Source of the DNA: Paenibacillus sp. V4I7 | Lineage (GTDB): Bacteria > Bacillota > Bacilli > Paenibacillales > NBRC-103111 | DNA: 64,000 nucleotides | Direction of reading: 5' to 3' | Assembly: GCF_030817275.1 (NCBI RefSeq) | Contig: NZ_JAUSZD010000002.1 | Coordinates: forward strand, 2,480,001-2,544,000 | Shown here: positions 7,894 through 16,710 of the stretch, in pieces | Position numbering within the stretch: the first letter of the stretch is position 1 | Layout of the letters: each line of letters starts with the position of its first letter | Position numbers and translations under genes: made by a program | Notes under the pieces: generated by a model | Databases searched by the model: none | Seen by the model: only the letters and a program-made list of their open reading frames with translations | Told to the model about the DNA's origin: nothing

Positions 7894-8544
7894 ATGGATC
7901 ATGGGGTAAAGGCAACGCTCAAGATGAGCTATGATCAACATGCTCGATTGCGGGATGGGGATACAGTTCAGTCGTGGAAAGTAAATGAGATGGATCGTTT
8001 TTTGGCTAGGCTGCAGGCAGCTGATAAGGGTAGTGGACAACGGATTGTAGATCTTGGAAGCGGTCCTGGCCATCAAGCGATTTATTTGAAAAATCATGGA
8101 TGCCAAGTCACTTGCGTTGATTTATCCGATGAAATGGTGAACATTTGTCTTCAAAAAGGACTCGAAGCCTTCGCCATGGATTTCTACACCTTGGATTTGG
8201 AGTCGGAGTCGTTTGACGCTATATGGACGATGAATGCACTGCTTCATGTACCAAAGGATAGTTTTCTGCAAGTTCTAGCTAATATGGAGCGAGTGCTGAA
8301 ACCAGACGGTTACTTGTACATGGGCCTTTATGGCGGGTACGAAAGCGAAGGGATTTGGGAATTGGACTCGTACAGACCTCAACGCTTTTTCTCCTTCTAC
8401 GAAGATGAGCACATTCAGAGAAAAGTAAGTGAAGTATTCGACATTGAACACTTTTCTGTTCTACCGATGGAGGGCATGCAGGTCGATTACCAATCGATCT
8501 TTGCCAGGAAGAAGCGAGCGAACTCTCTCCCAGGACCGAAGTAA
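7894..8544 (+). CDS. Class I SAM-dependent methyltransferase, 216 aa
   Basis: The SAM-binding glycine motif IVDLGSGPGHQA lies near residue 51, CVDLSDEMV follows near 75, and the later motif FDAIWTMNALLHVPKD is typical of methyltransferase-11/25 proteins. Nothing shows the acceptor. AGGAG is 9-10 bases before ATG 7894. It follows the small acidic gene by 45 bases and ends before a long hairpin terminator. Confidence 0.85.
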   Translation: MDHGVKATLKMSYDQHARLRDGDTVQSWKVNEMDRFLARLQAADKGSGQRIVDLGSGPGHQAIYLKNHGCQVTCVDLSDEMVNICLQKGLEAFAMDFYTLDLESESFDAIWTMNALLHVPKDSFLQVLANMERVLKPDGYLYMGLYGGYESEGIWELDSYRPQRFFSFYEDEHIQRKVSEVFDIEHFSVLPMEGMQVDYQSIFARKKRANSLPGPK

Positions 8545-8574
8545 CACAAACGCCGGAATGATTTCGTGAAAAGG

Positions 8575-8619
8575 AAGCCTAATTAGTTCAGAAATAGTCG
8601 AACTAATTAGGCTTATTTT
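8575..8619 (+). terminator. Intrinsic terminator between convergent genes
   Basis: A 15-bp perfect stem (AAGCCTAATTAGTTC and its complement) with a 10-nt loop lies after the methyltransferase. The T-run is short (ATTTTC), and the stem can also act for the reverse-strand NlpC/P60 gene. Confidence 0.75.
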
Positions 8620-8681
8620 CGTTAATAGCTGATCGGAATGAATAAGAGTCATGCTGCATTCGCAATTTGACTCACCCTCAT

Positions 8682-9719
8682 TTAGAACAATCTCCTGGCC
8701 GTGACAAAACGCTTTTTCCATTTTTCATCGAAGTCTGCGATGTGTACGCCGAGCTCTTTCGAATAAGTATGAAGCATTTTCCCGTCTCCCGCATAGATGC
8801 CTACGTGGCCGATATCGAGCCCACGAGCGCTGAAGAACAATAGATCGCCTTTGCGTATTTGATCGATTCCGATTTCTTTCCCTTTCTGGGCTTGGTCGTA
8901 GGAGACTCGTGGAAGATCGAGGGACAGCACTTCGTTAAAAAGATGTCGTACGAAAGAAGAGCAATCGAACGTATTGGTTTGGCCGGAAGCGGCACCGAAC
9001 TCGTAAGGGGTTCCCATAAATTTGGACCCGTAAGTGAGCAACTCATCCGCTTTTTTCTCGGCCAACGCAGGGTTCGTATAATCGGTATACATCGGTATGG
9101 CTGAGATAAAGCCAATCGTATTGTCTTTGGTCTGAACCTCCAACCAATTTGCGTCGATTTCTCGGATCACGTGGATTCTCTCGTTTTTCGGAAGAATACG
9201 TAGGACGCGGGTATCTGTATCTTTCGCTGGAGAGTCACGTAGGTTGACGCCGTATTCGATAGTGGTTTCATAGTCATGAGCTGTTGAAATGGTAATGGAA
9301 CGGGAATATTCATGCCATTTCACAAGATTGCCTAGCGTTTCGCTAATAAATCGCACCGGAACCATCGTAAACCCGTCGATAATTTTGCCTGGCACGGGCA
9401 TCTCCAGCCGTTCTTGGTTTTTATAAGCAGCTGTTTCTCCGATTCGGTATGTAAGGACAATGCCATCTTTAATGGCAGTGACTGTTCTTGTGTTCTCATC
9501 CCAAGAAATTTTTGCTCCCTCAGCCTCAAAAATGGCACGCATCGGGACGAGGCTATAACCGTTTTCGATAACAGGGGGAGTCTGAAAGGACATCGGATTC
9601 CCATCCAGAAATACGGAAGGCGAAGGATTCGCCTCAGCTTGTACCGACGTTGTCTGGAGAAACATCATGGTCAGCAGCGTAAACGCTGTGCCTGTAAGAA
9701 AGCTGGTTTTAATCTTCAT
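8682..9719 (-). CDS. Secreted cell-wall hydrolase: copper-amine-oxidase-N domain, SH3-like domain, NlpC/P60 peptidase
   Basis: The 345-residue precursor has a signal peptide (basic start, hydrophobic stretch, cleavage near VQA-EA). A copper amine oxidase N-terminal-like domain (about 35-145, with SLVPMRAIFEAEGA and TMVPVRFISETLG repeats) precedes an SH3-like segment and an NlpC/P60 domain. The catalytic Cys is in FDCSSF, His in DIGHVGIY, and a third polar residue in LHTYS. Such enzymes cut gamma-D-Glu-diaminopimelate bonds in peptidoglycan. ATG 9719 is preferred over 9725 because AAGGGTG is then about 9 bases away. Confidence 0.88.
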   Translation of the reverse strand: MKIKTSFLTGTAFTLLTMMFLQTTSVQAEANPSPSVFLDGNPMSFQTPPVIENGYSLVPMRAIFEAEGAKISWDENTRTVTAIKDGIVLTYRIGETAAYKNQERLEMPVPGKIIDGFTMVPVRFISETLGNLVKWHEYSRSITISTAHDYETTIEYGVNLRDSPAKDTDTRVLRILPKNERIHVIREIDANWLEVQTKDNTIGFISAIPMYTDYTNPALAEKKADELLTYGSKFMGTPYEFGAASGQTNTFDCSSFVRHLFNEVLSLDLPRVSYDQAQKGKEIGIDQIRKGDLLFFSARGLDIGHVGIYAGDGKMLHTYSKELGVHIADFDEKWKKRFVTARRLF

Positions 9720-9913
9720 GTTCATACACCCTTACTAAGTTTTCTTTGATAATATATAGACGCATCTGCTTGGGTGTTAGTTGCTTTCCAATTTGTGGGA
9801 ATCATAATAGCGCAAAATACATTGAAACACCAGAAAGTTTAATCATTTGATAAGCCTATATGCTAAAATGTGGATAGCATTTTTTTAAATCACATCCAAA
9901 CCAAAGGAGCAGA

Positions 9914-11044
9914 ATGATGAATCAACACACATCGGGATCACAACAAATTACAGCATTTGCTGAGAAGAAAGTTACCTGGCTGGAACTTTTCTATGATCTG
10001 CTTTTTGTAGCGGCAGTTTCAAAAGCGAGTCATGTCTTGTTACATGTCGAAAATGGATCCATTCCAGTTGAATACTTAGCCAAATTCGTCCTCATATTTA
10101 TTCCGATTTGGTGGGCTTGGGTGGGGCAATCCCTCTTTGTAAACCGGTTTGGAAGAGATATTTTATCACACCGAATATTTCTGATTTTGCAATTATTTTT
10201 TGTGCTCATAATGACGGCCAGTCTATCGGTTAATTTTGACCAATACTATGTTCCATTCTTAATAGGCTATATTGGTTTAAGAGCGATGACAGCCATCCAA
10301 TATCTTTCGGTACAAAAAAAAGAAGAAGCACATAGAAAGATCACTGCCCGTTATTTAGGAAGCCGCTTTTGGATTGGATTGGTGATTTCTTCTTGCTCAC
10401 TTTTTTTCGACTCATGGATTCGCTATGCAGTTTTGTATGCGGGAATAACAGTAGACATTTTTCTCCCATTAATCGGTCGGCACTACTTGGTGAAAAGTCC
10501 CATAAATACCCATCATCTATTAGAGCGCTTCTCGTTGTTTACACTTATTCTTCTTGGTGAATCCGTAATCAGTATACTTACAGTCTTGCAGTCTAGCGAC
10601 TGGACGTGGCAATCTATTGTATTTGCGTCAATGACTTTTTTATTAATTATTGCTATATGGTGGCAATATTTTGACAATGTTGAAAAGAAAGTGAATAAGA
10701 CATTAGAAACTGCGGGGCAAACTATCATTTATGGCCATTTATTCATTTATTTATCCATGTGTATGATTGCAGCATCGATCCAATTGTTATTTTTGAAACA
10801 ATTAAATTATTCATTTATGTTAAGCTTTATTTTTGGATCTGTACTGCTCTACTTTTTCTCAACTACGTTGGTTTTCCATAAATATCGACACGCACATCAA
10901 AGACTAGGTATATATCGTTTAGTGTTATTAGTAGGATTACTTGGGATTTTTTTCGCGGTGGATTTGTTTTTTCTTTTACCAAATTACATGATTATTGGAG
11001 AAGTGACGCTGTTTTTTGGCGTATATGCTAAATTAACAACTTGA
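9914..11044 (+). CDS. Low-temperature-requirement A (LtrA)-like membrane protein
   Basis: The 376-residue protein has about ten hydrophobic helices. WLELFYDLLFVAAVS near residue 22 and HLLERFSLFTLILLGES near 202 are the two signature stretches of the LtrA family. It should sit in the cytoplasmic membrane; the function is not established, though LtrA was named for cold growth in Listeria. AAAGGAG lies 9 bases before ATGATG 9914. An extended -10 (TGCTAAAAT) at 9861-9869 may be the promoter. Confidence 0.85.
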   Translation: MMNQHTSGSQQITAFAEKKVTWLELFYDLLFVAAVSKASHVLLHVENGSIPVEYLAKFVLIFIPIWWAWVGQSLFVNRFGRDILSHRIFLILQLFFVLIMTASLSVNFDQYYVPFLIGYIGLRAMTAIQYLSVQKKEEAHRKITARYLGSRFWIGLVISSCSLFFDSWIRYAVLYAGITVDIFLPLIGRHYLVKSPINTHHLLERFSLFTLILLGESVISILTVLQSSDWTWQSIVFASMTFLLIIAIWWQYFDNVEKKVNKTLETAGQTIIYGHLFIYLSMCMIAASIQLLFLKQLNYSFMLSFIFGSVLLYFFSTTLVFHKYRHAHQRLGIYRLVLLVGLLGIFFAVDLFFLLPNYMIIGEVTLFFGVYAKLTT

Positions 11045-11144
11045 ATTTTTAGATAAATGAACCAAGACAAACATCGTGCAGGATCTTATTGCCATCCTCA
11101 TATAATGTGGGTAGGTTGTTATACCTTGAAGGATATGAGGAAGG

Positions 11145-12083
11145 ATGATGGCATTGGCCCGAAGACGGACGTTATCCAGCTTAGATAATGACATACAAGC
11201 TGTGAAGAGAGATGTTAGGAAGCTTGAACAGCCCATAACATCAGACAGATTAGCAAGGAGGGCAGTAACGAGCAGGGAACTTGCTCAAAGATCTGTTAGT
11301 GGATCCAAGATAGCAAGGAGGGCCATCACAATAGACAAACTTGCTCCCAGCGTCGTTAACAATATCACATCAAACATTGTGCAATTAATAAGTGCTAGTG
11401 CATTAAGCGTCGCAACAGCTGCTAGTCAAGCAAGTGACGCTGCCGGACCTCAGGGACCTATGGGGTTCCAAGGGCCAGCCGGAGTTCAAGGGATAACAGG
11501 TACTCAAGGTGAGTTAGGATCACAAGGACCTGTTGGATCGACGGGCCCACAAGGAGCGGAAGGCCCTACTGGGGCGGCTGGAATACCAGGACCAACAGGT
11601 GCTCAAGGACTCCAAGGTACGCAAGGTCCCGAGGGGCCGACTGGAATGCCAGGTTCTTCTGGAATTGTCGATGTTCGATTCGGAGGAAGCAACACTCCTG
11701 TCCCATTTATCATTACCCAAGGATCGGGAGATGCAACAGCAGAGTTATTTTTACCCCCAATTACATTGCTGCCTAATCAGGTGGTCAAATTAGATGCATT
11801 TGCGAATGTTAATTTTATCGTCGTTCAAAATTATTCGGTGGATAGCTCCATATCCAGAAATCTAGGGGATATCGTAACAACGGATCATGCTGTAATGATC
11901 CAAAATCAGGATCAGCCCTTTTTTCCGCAAGCAGCTGTAACGACTTCTCTAACTTGGGTGGATAATCCGGGTCCAGGCACCTATAATTACTCGTTTACAA
12001 TTACAGGTTCAGCTAACGGTATATCAGACGCTTCTATAAATAGTAGGGGATTAACCGCCATGGTTATTACCGTAACACAGTAA
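11145..12083 (+). CDS. Collagen-like surface protein with N-terminal 10-residue repeats
   Basis: Residues 31-70 form four exact-length 10-residue repeats of the type (I/V)TS-x-x-(L/I)AxRA. Residues 101-172 are 24 uninterrupted Gly-X-Y triplets (GPQGPMGFQ...), a collagen-like triple helix. The C-terminal 140 residues look like a beta-rich trimeric head (TITGSANG...TAMVITVTQ), as in BclA-type exosporium proteins. No classical signal peptide is present, which fits spore-surface or filament proteins. ATG 11145 or 11148 follows GAGGAAGG. Confidence 0.8.
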   Translation: MMALARRRTLSSLDNDIQAVKRDVRKLEQPITSDRLARRAVTSRELAQRSVSGSKIARRAITIDKLAPSVVNNITSNIVQLISASALSVATAASQASDAAGPQGPMGFQGPAGVQGITGTQGELGSQGPVGSTGPQGAEGPTGAAGIPGPTGAQGLQGTQGPEGPTGMPGSSGIVDVRFGGSNTPVPFIITQGSGDATAELFLPPITLLPNQVVKLDAFANVNFIVVQNYSVDSSISRNLGDIVTTDHAVMIQNQDQPFFPQAAVTTSLTWVDNPGPGTYNYSFTITGSANGISDASINSRGLTAMVITVTQ

Positions 12084-12114
12084 GTAATAAAAAACGTTTA
12101 TTCAAAAAAATGGA

Positions 12115-12154
12115 AATAAGGCTGGACACAAGTCGTGTTCAACCTTATTTTTAA
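12115..12154 (+). terminator. Intrinsic terminator after the collagen-like gene
   Basis: AAGGCTGGACAC pairs with GTGTTCAACCTT with one mismatch and one G-U pair, followed by ATTTTTAAT. It lies 32 bases after the stop. Confidence 0.75.
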
Positions 12155-12200
12155 TATATGGAAACATATGAAAACCAAATTATGTAGGGGGGGCCATTTT

Positions 12201-12530
12201 ATGAAAATAACGGATGTTCCATTTTGCACAATTGACTGGAGTGGAATAAGCGCTACTCAACATCCTGGAATTGAAGGTAATGCGTATTGGCGTACATTTG
12301 AAATGGGAAACATAAGGGTGCGAATGGTAGAATATACGCCTGGATATATAGCTGACCATTGGTGTAATAGAGGTCACGTTCTATTAGTACTAGATGGTGA
12401 ATTGTATACTGAACTTTCAGATGGAAGAGAATTTAAACTCACGCCAGGAGTCAGTTATCAAGTGGCTGATGATGCAAATCCACATAGGTCTTACACGAAA
12501 ACTGGAGCAAAATTATTTATTGTTGACTAA
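12201..12530 (+). CDS. DHCW-motif-type cupin-fold protein, 109 aa
   Basis: ATG 12201 follows an AGGGGGGG run by 8 bases; the longer in-frame upstream part is not needed. The pattern YTPGYIADHWCNRGHVLLVLDGEL is the metal-site region of small cupin proteins of the so-called DHCW group, and ANPHRSYTKTGAKLFIVD ends the barrel. It is a soluble single-domain cupin; the ligand is unknown. Confidence 0.8.
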   Translation: MKITDVPFCTIDWSGISATQHPGIEGNAYWRTFEMGNIRVRMVEYTPGYIADHWCNRGHVLLVLDGELYTELSDGREFKLTPGVSYQVADDANPHRSYTKTGAKLFIVD

Positions 12531-12639
12531 TAACTGATTTGCTGCCTTTATAGCGCTAATCGGCTAACTAAGTTATGCACCTCCTTATAATTCAAAATAT
12601 TAGATTTACGGTAAAAAGATGCAAGTGAAAGGAGAATGA

Positions 12640-13215
12640 ATGAAAACCTATATTTATTTTATTCGGCATGGGATAGCCCCATTTTCAATTGAACATGAAC
12701 GAACAGGTGGCACTAGACTTTCTGAACAAGGGAAATTAGACGCTAAGAGAGTGGCTGAGATATTAAGTAACGAAGACATTGATGTTATTGTTTCTAGTTC
12801 ATATTTTCGAGCATTAGAAACGGTTAGTCCGTTGGCAGAGCTATTAAAGAAAGAAATTATTCCATACATAGAGCTTATCGAGAGACCAATCGCTAGCTTG
12901 AATTACGCAGTATCCGAAGAGGAATTATTAATTGGAATTGAACAATCTTTTGTCGATATTGATTTTTGCCTGCCCGAGGGAGAAACAACAAGACAGGCGC
13001 AAGAACGGGCTATACCTTTAATTATGAAATTACTATCTGACTTTAAAGGCAAGAAAATCGCTATAGGTACACACGGAAATATAATGACGATCATATTAAA
13101 TTATTTTGATGCTAATTACGGATTTGAATTTTGGAAACAGACCACTAAACCTGATATTTATAGACTAGAGTTTGAAGAAAAGGAATTAAATCTTGTTGAG
13201 AGGTTGTGGAATTAA
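12640..13215 (+). CDS. Histidine phosphatase family protein (phosphoglycerate-mutase-like)
   Basis: The 191-residue protein has the N-terminal RHG motif in YFIRHGIAP (phosphohistidine donor, residue 9). ALETVSPLAELL follows, and the second catalytic His is in IAIGTHGNIMTIIL near residue 143. The family removes phosphate from sugars or small metabolites; the substrate is unknown. AAAGGAG lies 7-8 bases before ATG 12640. The stop overlaps the next start (TAATG). Confidence 0.85.
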   Translation: MKTYIYFIRHGIAPFSIEHERTGGTRLSEQGKLDAKRVAEILSNEDIDVIVSSSYFRALETVSPLAELLKKEIIPYIELIERPIASLNYAVSEEELLIGIEQSFVDIDFCLPEGETTRQAQERAIPLIMKLLSDFKGKKIAIGTHGNIMTIILNYFDANYGFEFWKQTTKPDIYRLEFEEKELNLVERLWN

Positions 13216-13613
13216 TGAAACCATCCGGTCATCAAAAAGTAGTTGATTTTTTGAACAATCTTGAACATCCCCAGAAGAAGGAAATAGAAGAAGTTCGAAA
13301 AATCATTTTAAGCGCAAATGAACACATTACGGAACATATTAAATGGAATGCACCAAGTTTCTGTTTTAATAATGAAGATCGGGTGACCTTTAATTTGCAA
13401 GGGAAAGGATTTTTTAGGCTTGTGTTTCATTGTGGAGCCAAGATAAAAGATCATGCAGGGAATGGACCGCTTTTTGACGACACAACAGGCTTATTAGATT
13501 GGGTTGCCGATGATAGAGCTATTGTCAAATTAACCGATATGAGCGATGTGGAGGATAAGAAAGAGAAGCTTGCAGAAGTTGTAGCGAGATGGATTGAAGT
13601 GACAAGTTCCTAG
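13215..13613 (+). CDS. DUF1801 domain protein, 132 aa
   Basis: VVDFLNNLEHPQKKEIEEVRKIILSANEHI, then ITEHIKWNAPSFCFNNEDRVTFNL, is the typical DUF1801 (YdhG-like) pattern, with the tail KLTDMSDVEDKKEKLAEVVARWIE. Function unknown; the fold is related to iron-chaperone-like proteins. ATG 13215 overlaps the stop of the phosphatase gene, so the two are probably co-translated. Confidence 0.8.
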   Translation: MKPSGHQKVVDFLNNLEHPQKKEIEEVRKIILSANEHITEHIKWNAPSFCFNNEDRVTFNLQGKGFFRLVFHCGAKIKDHAGNGPLFDDTTGLLDWVADDRAIVKLTDMSDVEDKKEKLAEVVARWIEVTSS

Positions 13614-13635
13614 TTAGACATTCAGTAAGATTCAA

Positions 13636-14307
13636 TTATCGGTCGGCGAACAGATACCACACACGTACTTTAGCATAAATCGTTAATTGTCCTGGTTGGA
13701 TCGGGGTAACCGTACTTTTGGAAAGCATGGTGGTTGCATAGGGGATGGGTTCGGAGGGTCCGGTCATTTCTTGAATTTGGCTGGGGACTGTGACAAGAGT
13801 AACTCCTAGTGTATTTGCTATGGTCACTGCCTTTTGACGGGCGTTTCGAATGGCAAGCGATAAGGCCTGATTCTCGTAAAATTCTGGCTGTGAAGTCGTA
13901 AACTTAATGTCGGTGATGTTATTGGCACCACTGGAAACGGCGGTATCAACGAGAATTCCTGTCAGTTCTACTCTGTCGTTGGTGATTTGCAAGAGATGGG
14001 TTACTTTATAGCCTCGAAAAATTTGCTTACCATCTTGATAATCGTACTGGATTTCAATTCCAAAATCATACGTCTGTATCTTTTCCCGGGGGATGTTTAG
14101 TTTTAATAAGGATTGAATGATAGTGGTTACTATTTTTGCGTTTTCGGTTTGGACAGCAGGTAAGACTGGACCTTCGGTTATGGCTCCTAGCACCACTATC
14201 GCCCTGTCGGGAGCTGCAGCCGCTGTTCCTATACCTAGGACTTCTATTGTAGGTGGGCATTTATATTGAGAAAATGAGGCCGACTTATTAACTGGATAAT
14301 TGCACAT
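13636..14307 (-). CDS. SIMPL (DUF541) domain protein, 223 aa
   Basis: ATG 14307 is chosen because AAAGGAG lies about 8 bases upstream. From about residue 20 the SIMPL domain runs: PTIEVLGIGTAAAAPDRAIV, then KIQTYDFGIEIQYDY, FRGYKVTHLLQIT, and ALSLAIRNARQKAVTIANTLG. Many SIMPL proteins are secreted, but no signal peptide is visible here. The function is unknown; the mouse namesake binds a kinase pathway. It converges on the DUF1801 gene with 22 bases between stops. Confidence 0.8.
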   Translation of the reverse strand: MCNYPVNKSASFSQYKCPPTIEVLGIGTAAAAPDRAIVVLGAITEGPVLPAVQTENAKIVTTIIQSLLKLNIPREKIQTYDFGIEIQYDYQDGKQIFRGYKVTHLLQITNDRVELTGILVDTAVSSGANNITDIKFTTSQPEFYENQALSLAIRNARQKAVTIANTLGVTLVTVPSQIQEMTGPSEPIPYATTMLSKSTVTPIQPGQLTIYAKVRVWYLFADR

Positions 14308-14376
14308 AGAAGGACTCCTTTCAAGTAAAGGGCATAATCTAATGTATGGAAATGTGTGGACTAAAATTCTTATATA

Positions 14377-14406
14377 AAAAGGGACTGTCAATCGACAGCC
14401 CCTTTT
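14377..14406. terminator. Terminator-like hairpin between divergent genes
   Basis: AAAAGGGACTGTC pairs with GACAGCCCCTTTT with one mismatch around a 4-base loop, with T-rich sequence on both sides. It lies between the divergent starts at 14307 and 14521, where no transcript should end, so it may insulate the two promoters or mark a lost gene. Confidence 0.55.
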
Positions 14407-14520
14407 ACTTTTTAAATAGCGATCGTGTCTGAATAGGGTGGAAGGTGAAACAGGATTCTCAATTCAACATATGGTCCATATCTTTTAGTAAGATCTTGTT
14501 CTTGCGAAAGGGTGGTTAAA

Positions 14521-15570
14521 TTGTTGTATTCGCCTCATTTGATTACACGAAAAATTATGCCAGAAAATCAAGAGTTCCCAATGCTGTCACTGTCCAGTCG
14601 AATCACGCCAGAACATCTTTTTTATATCCGAAACCATTTTCCATATCCGAATGTGGACATGCGAACTTGGGGACTTTCTATCGAAGGATGTGTAAACAAA
14701 CCGATTTATTTTCGGTATTATGATCTCTTGAATATGCCCCAAGTTACATTGCCTGTAACGCTCGAATGTGTTGGCGATAAGAGATCGTTTTTTCATCCGA
14801 AAACTCGTGGCGAGCAGTGGGGACTAGGGGCAATTAGTCATGCTGTTTGGACAGGGGTTCGTCTTCAAGATTTATTGCATGCAGCAGATGTTCAAAGGAA
14901 TGCACGTGAAGTGACGTTCGAGGGCATGGATAAAGGAGTTCGAACGGATATGCCAGGCGTGTTTTCCTATACAAGAAGTTTATCTCTCGAACAGTCTCTG
15001 CATCCCGATACCATTATAGCTCTTTATATGAATGGAAAGCGGCTACCCTTCCGTCATGGTTATCCAGCTAGATTAATTGCTCCAGGTTGGTATGGAATGG
15101 CTTCAGTCAAATGGCTTCACCGTATCGTCGTTATAGAGGAACACTTCCAAGGACCTTTCCAAGTCGTGGATTATGTATATGATCGAAAACCATTAACGCC
15201 ATCCTCCCCTGAACCGGTTACAACCATTCGGCTGAATTCGACCATTGCCCGACCATCAGACCAGGAGGTATTGGCAAAAGGGGAGAATTGGGTATGGGGT
15301 ACGGCGATATCTGGCAGAGATCCAGTTGATCTGGTTGAGATAAGTATCGACAACGGCAATACCTGGATGGCAGCATCTTGGTTAGAACAACATGAAGCAT
15401 ATTCTTGGAGGCGTTGGTGTTGGAGATGGACGGTAACTGAATCCGGAACCTACGACATTAAAGTCAGAGCTAAGGATGCTGCAGGTAACGTTCAAAGTGA
15501 AATCGCAGATTGGAATGTAAAAGGTTATGGCTATAATGCGATACAGCACATACGTGTTTATGTGGATTGA
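14521..15570 (+). CDS. Sulfite-oxidase-like molybdopterin-dependent oxidoreductase
   Basis: Two domains are visible. An oxidoreductase molybdopterin-binding domain (about 30-220) carries the Mo-ligating Cys in VTLECVGDKRSFF, and LPFRHGYPARLIAPGWYGMASVKWL follows. A C-terminal Mo-co dimerisation domain (about 240-345) has WGTAISGRDPVDLVEIS and DIKVRAKDAAGNVQ. Usual ligand motifs read ECAGN; here it is ECVGD. No export signal is present. GAAAGGG lies 8 bases before TTG 14521, whereas GTG 14512 is too close to it. The substrate is uncertain. Confidence 0.82.
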   Translation: MLYSPHLITRKIMPENQEFPMLSLSSRITPEHLFYIRNHFPYPNVDMRTWGLSIEGCVNKPIYFRYYDLLNMPQVTLPVTLECVGDKRSFFHPKTRGEQWGLGAISHAVWTGVRLQDLLHAADVQRNAREVTFEGMDKGVRTDMPGVFSYTRSLSLEQSLHPDTIIALYMNGKRLPFRHGYPARLIAPGWYGMASVKWLHRIVVIEEHFQGPFQVVDYVYDRKPLTPSSPEPVTTIRLNSTIARPSDQEVLAKGENWVWGTAISGRDPVDLVEISIDNGNTWMAASWLEQHEAYSWRRWCWRWTVTESGTYDIKVRAKDAAGNVQSEIADWNVKGYGYNAIQHIRVYVD

Positions 15571-15607
15571 CTATCAGTTGTACATCTCGAAACGCTTCTC
15601 CTTCTGT

Positions 15608-15640
15608 ATATGTACATACAAGTTGGGCAAATGTTATAAT
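15608..15640 (+). promoter_or_regulatory. AraR-type operator overlapping the araR promoter
   Basis: ATATGTACATACAAGT (15608-15623) fits the AraR box, a TTGTAC-GTACAA-like palindrome. Its TGTACA forms a -35 box that is 18 bases from an extended -10 (TGTTATAAT, box 15635-15640). A second half-conserved site TTGTACAT lies about 32 bases upstream (around 15578-15586), giving about three helical turns for cooperative binding. Confidence 0.7.
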
Positions 15641-15670
15641 ACGGTCAGAATCAATAACCTGAGGTGAATT

Positions 15671-16633
15671 ATGAAAGAAAAGCAAATGCCGAAATACTTA
15701 CAGTTGAAACAGGAAATCCTATCGTGGCTTCATACCGGGAAGCTGAAACCGAATGATCAAATGCCATCAGAAATGAAATAGCCGAGCAATTTTAGATGAG
15801 CCGTATATCTGACTATATTTTTCCTCATATCGTAAGAGGAGCGGAATCAGCCTTACGTGCCAGAGGATACAGACTGCTCTTGTCATCCACAGACAATGAT
15901 AAGGAAAATGAGAAGGAAAGTCTCGACATGATGATGAGTCAGCCCTTAAGCGGGCTTATTATTGAACCGACCAAAAGCGCAGAAAGTAATCCAAATTTAA
16001 GCTATTACCTCTCCTTAGACTATGAACATATTCCTTATTTGATGATTAATGAGCGGTACCCGGGATGAATTGTCCTTCTTTGGTCTTGGATGATGAAGAG
16101 GGCGGATTCAAGGCTGCTCAGCACTTAATTGAGCTTGGGCATCGCTGCATTGCTGGGTTCTTCAAGACCGATGACTTGCAAGGGGTTAATCGGCTGAAAG
16201 GTTTATTCGTGCTCATCATCACTATCAAATCCCGCTGTTACCGGAATTCGTCATTCATTATTCGACGGAGGAGAAGAGACACAAACCCTACGAAAGCGCA
16301 CTAGCGATGCTAGGTCATGTGGATGAGCGGGCAACGGCTTTCGTTTGCTACAATGATGAGATAGCTATTTATCTACTTGAAGCTATACGTACAACAGGGC
16401 TTCAAGTGCCGCAGGATATCTCGCTGGTCGGTTTTGATGACTCTTCTTTAGCAACCGCAACTGAGGTCAAGCTGACGACACTTACGCATCCCAAAACGGA
16501 AATGGGCGTTGATGCAGCAGAGATATTGATCGATATGATACAGAATAAACGAGCAAATGGAAGTAAAACGGGGAAAGTCTACAAGCCGGAACTAATCGTC
16601 AGGGAGTCAACCATCCAAGTTTCACTTTCATAA
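15671..16633 (+). pseudogene. araR: L-arabinose repressor AraR, degraded
   Basis: The frame starts at ATG 15671 after GAGGTG with a GntR-type start MPKYLQLKQEIL. One A is missing near 15770, causing a stop after NDQMPSE. Most of the winged helix and the linker are then deleted: MSR runs straight into ISDYIFPHIVRGAE. Two more single-base losses occur near 16064 (after NERYPG) and 16202 (KGLF). The LacI-like sugar domain is otherwise recognisable to the end (PQDISLVGFDDSSLATATEVKLTTLTHP). In bacilli AraR represses arabinose genes until arabinose binds. This copy cannot bind DNA. Confidence 0.88.
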
Positions 16634-16649
16634 AAAATGCATCTAGTCA

Positions 16650-16665
16650 ACTTGTACGTACAAGT
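16650..16665 (+). promoter_or_regulatory. AraR operator upstream of araB
   Basis: ACTTGTACGTACAAGT is a perfect 16-base palindrome matching the AraR consensus. A -10-like TATACT follows at 16668-16673, so a bound repressor would cover the core promoter of araB. Confidence 0.8.
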
Positions 16666-16710
16666 GATATACTGAATGTAAAATCAGCTGAAATTTGAAG
16701 GAGACTATCC

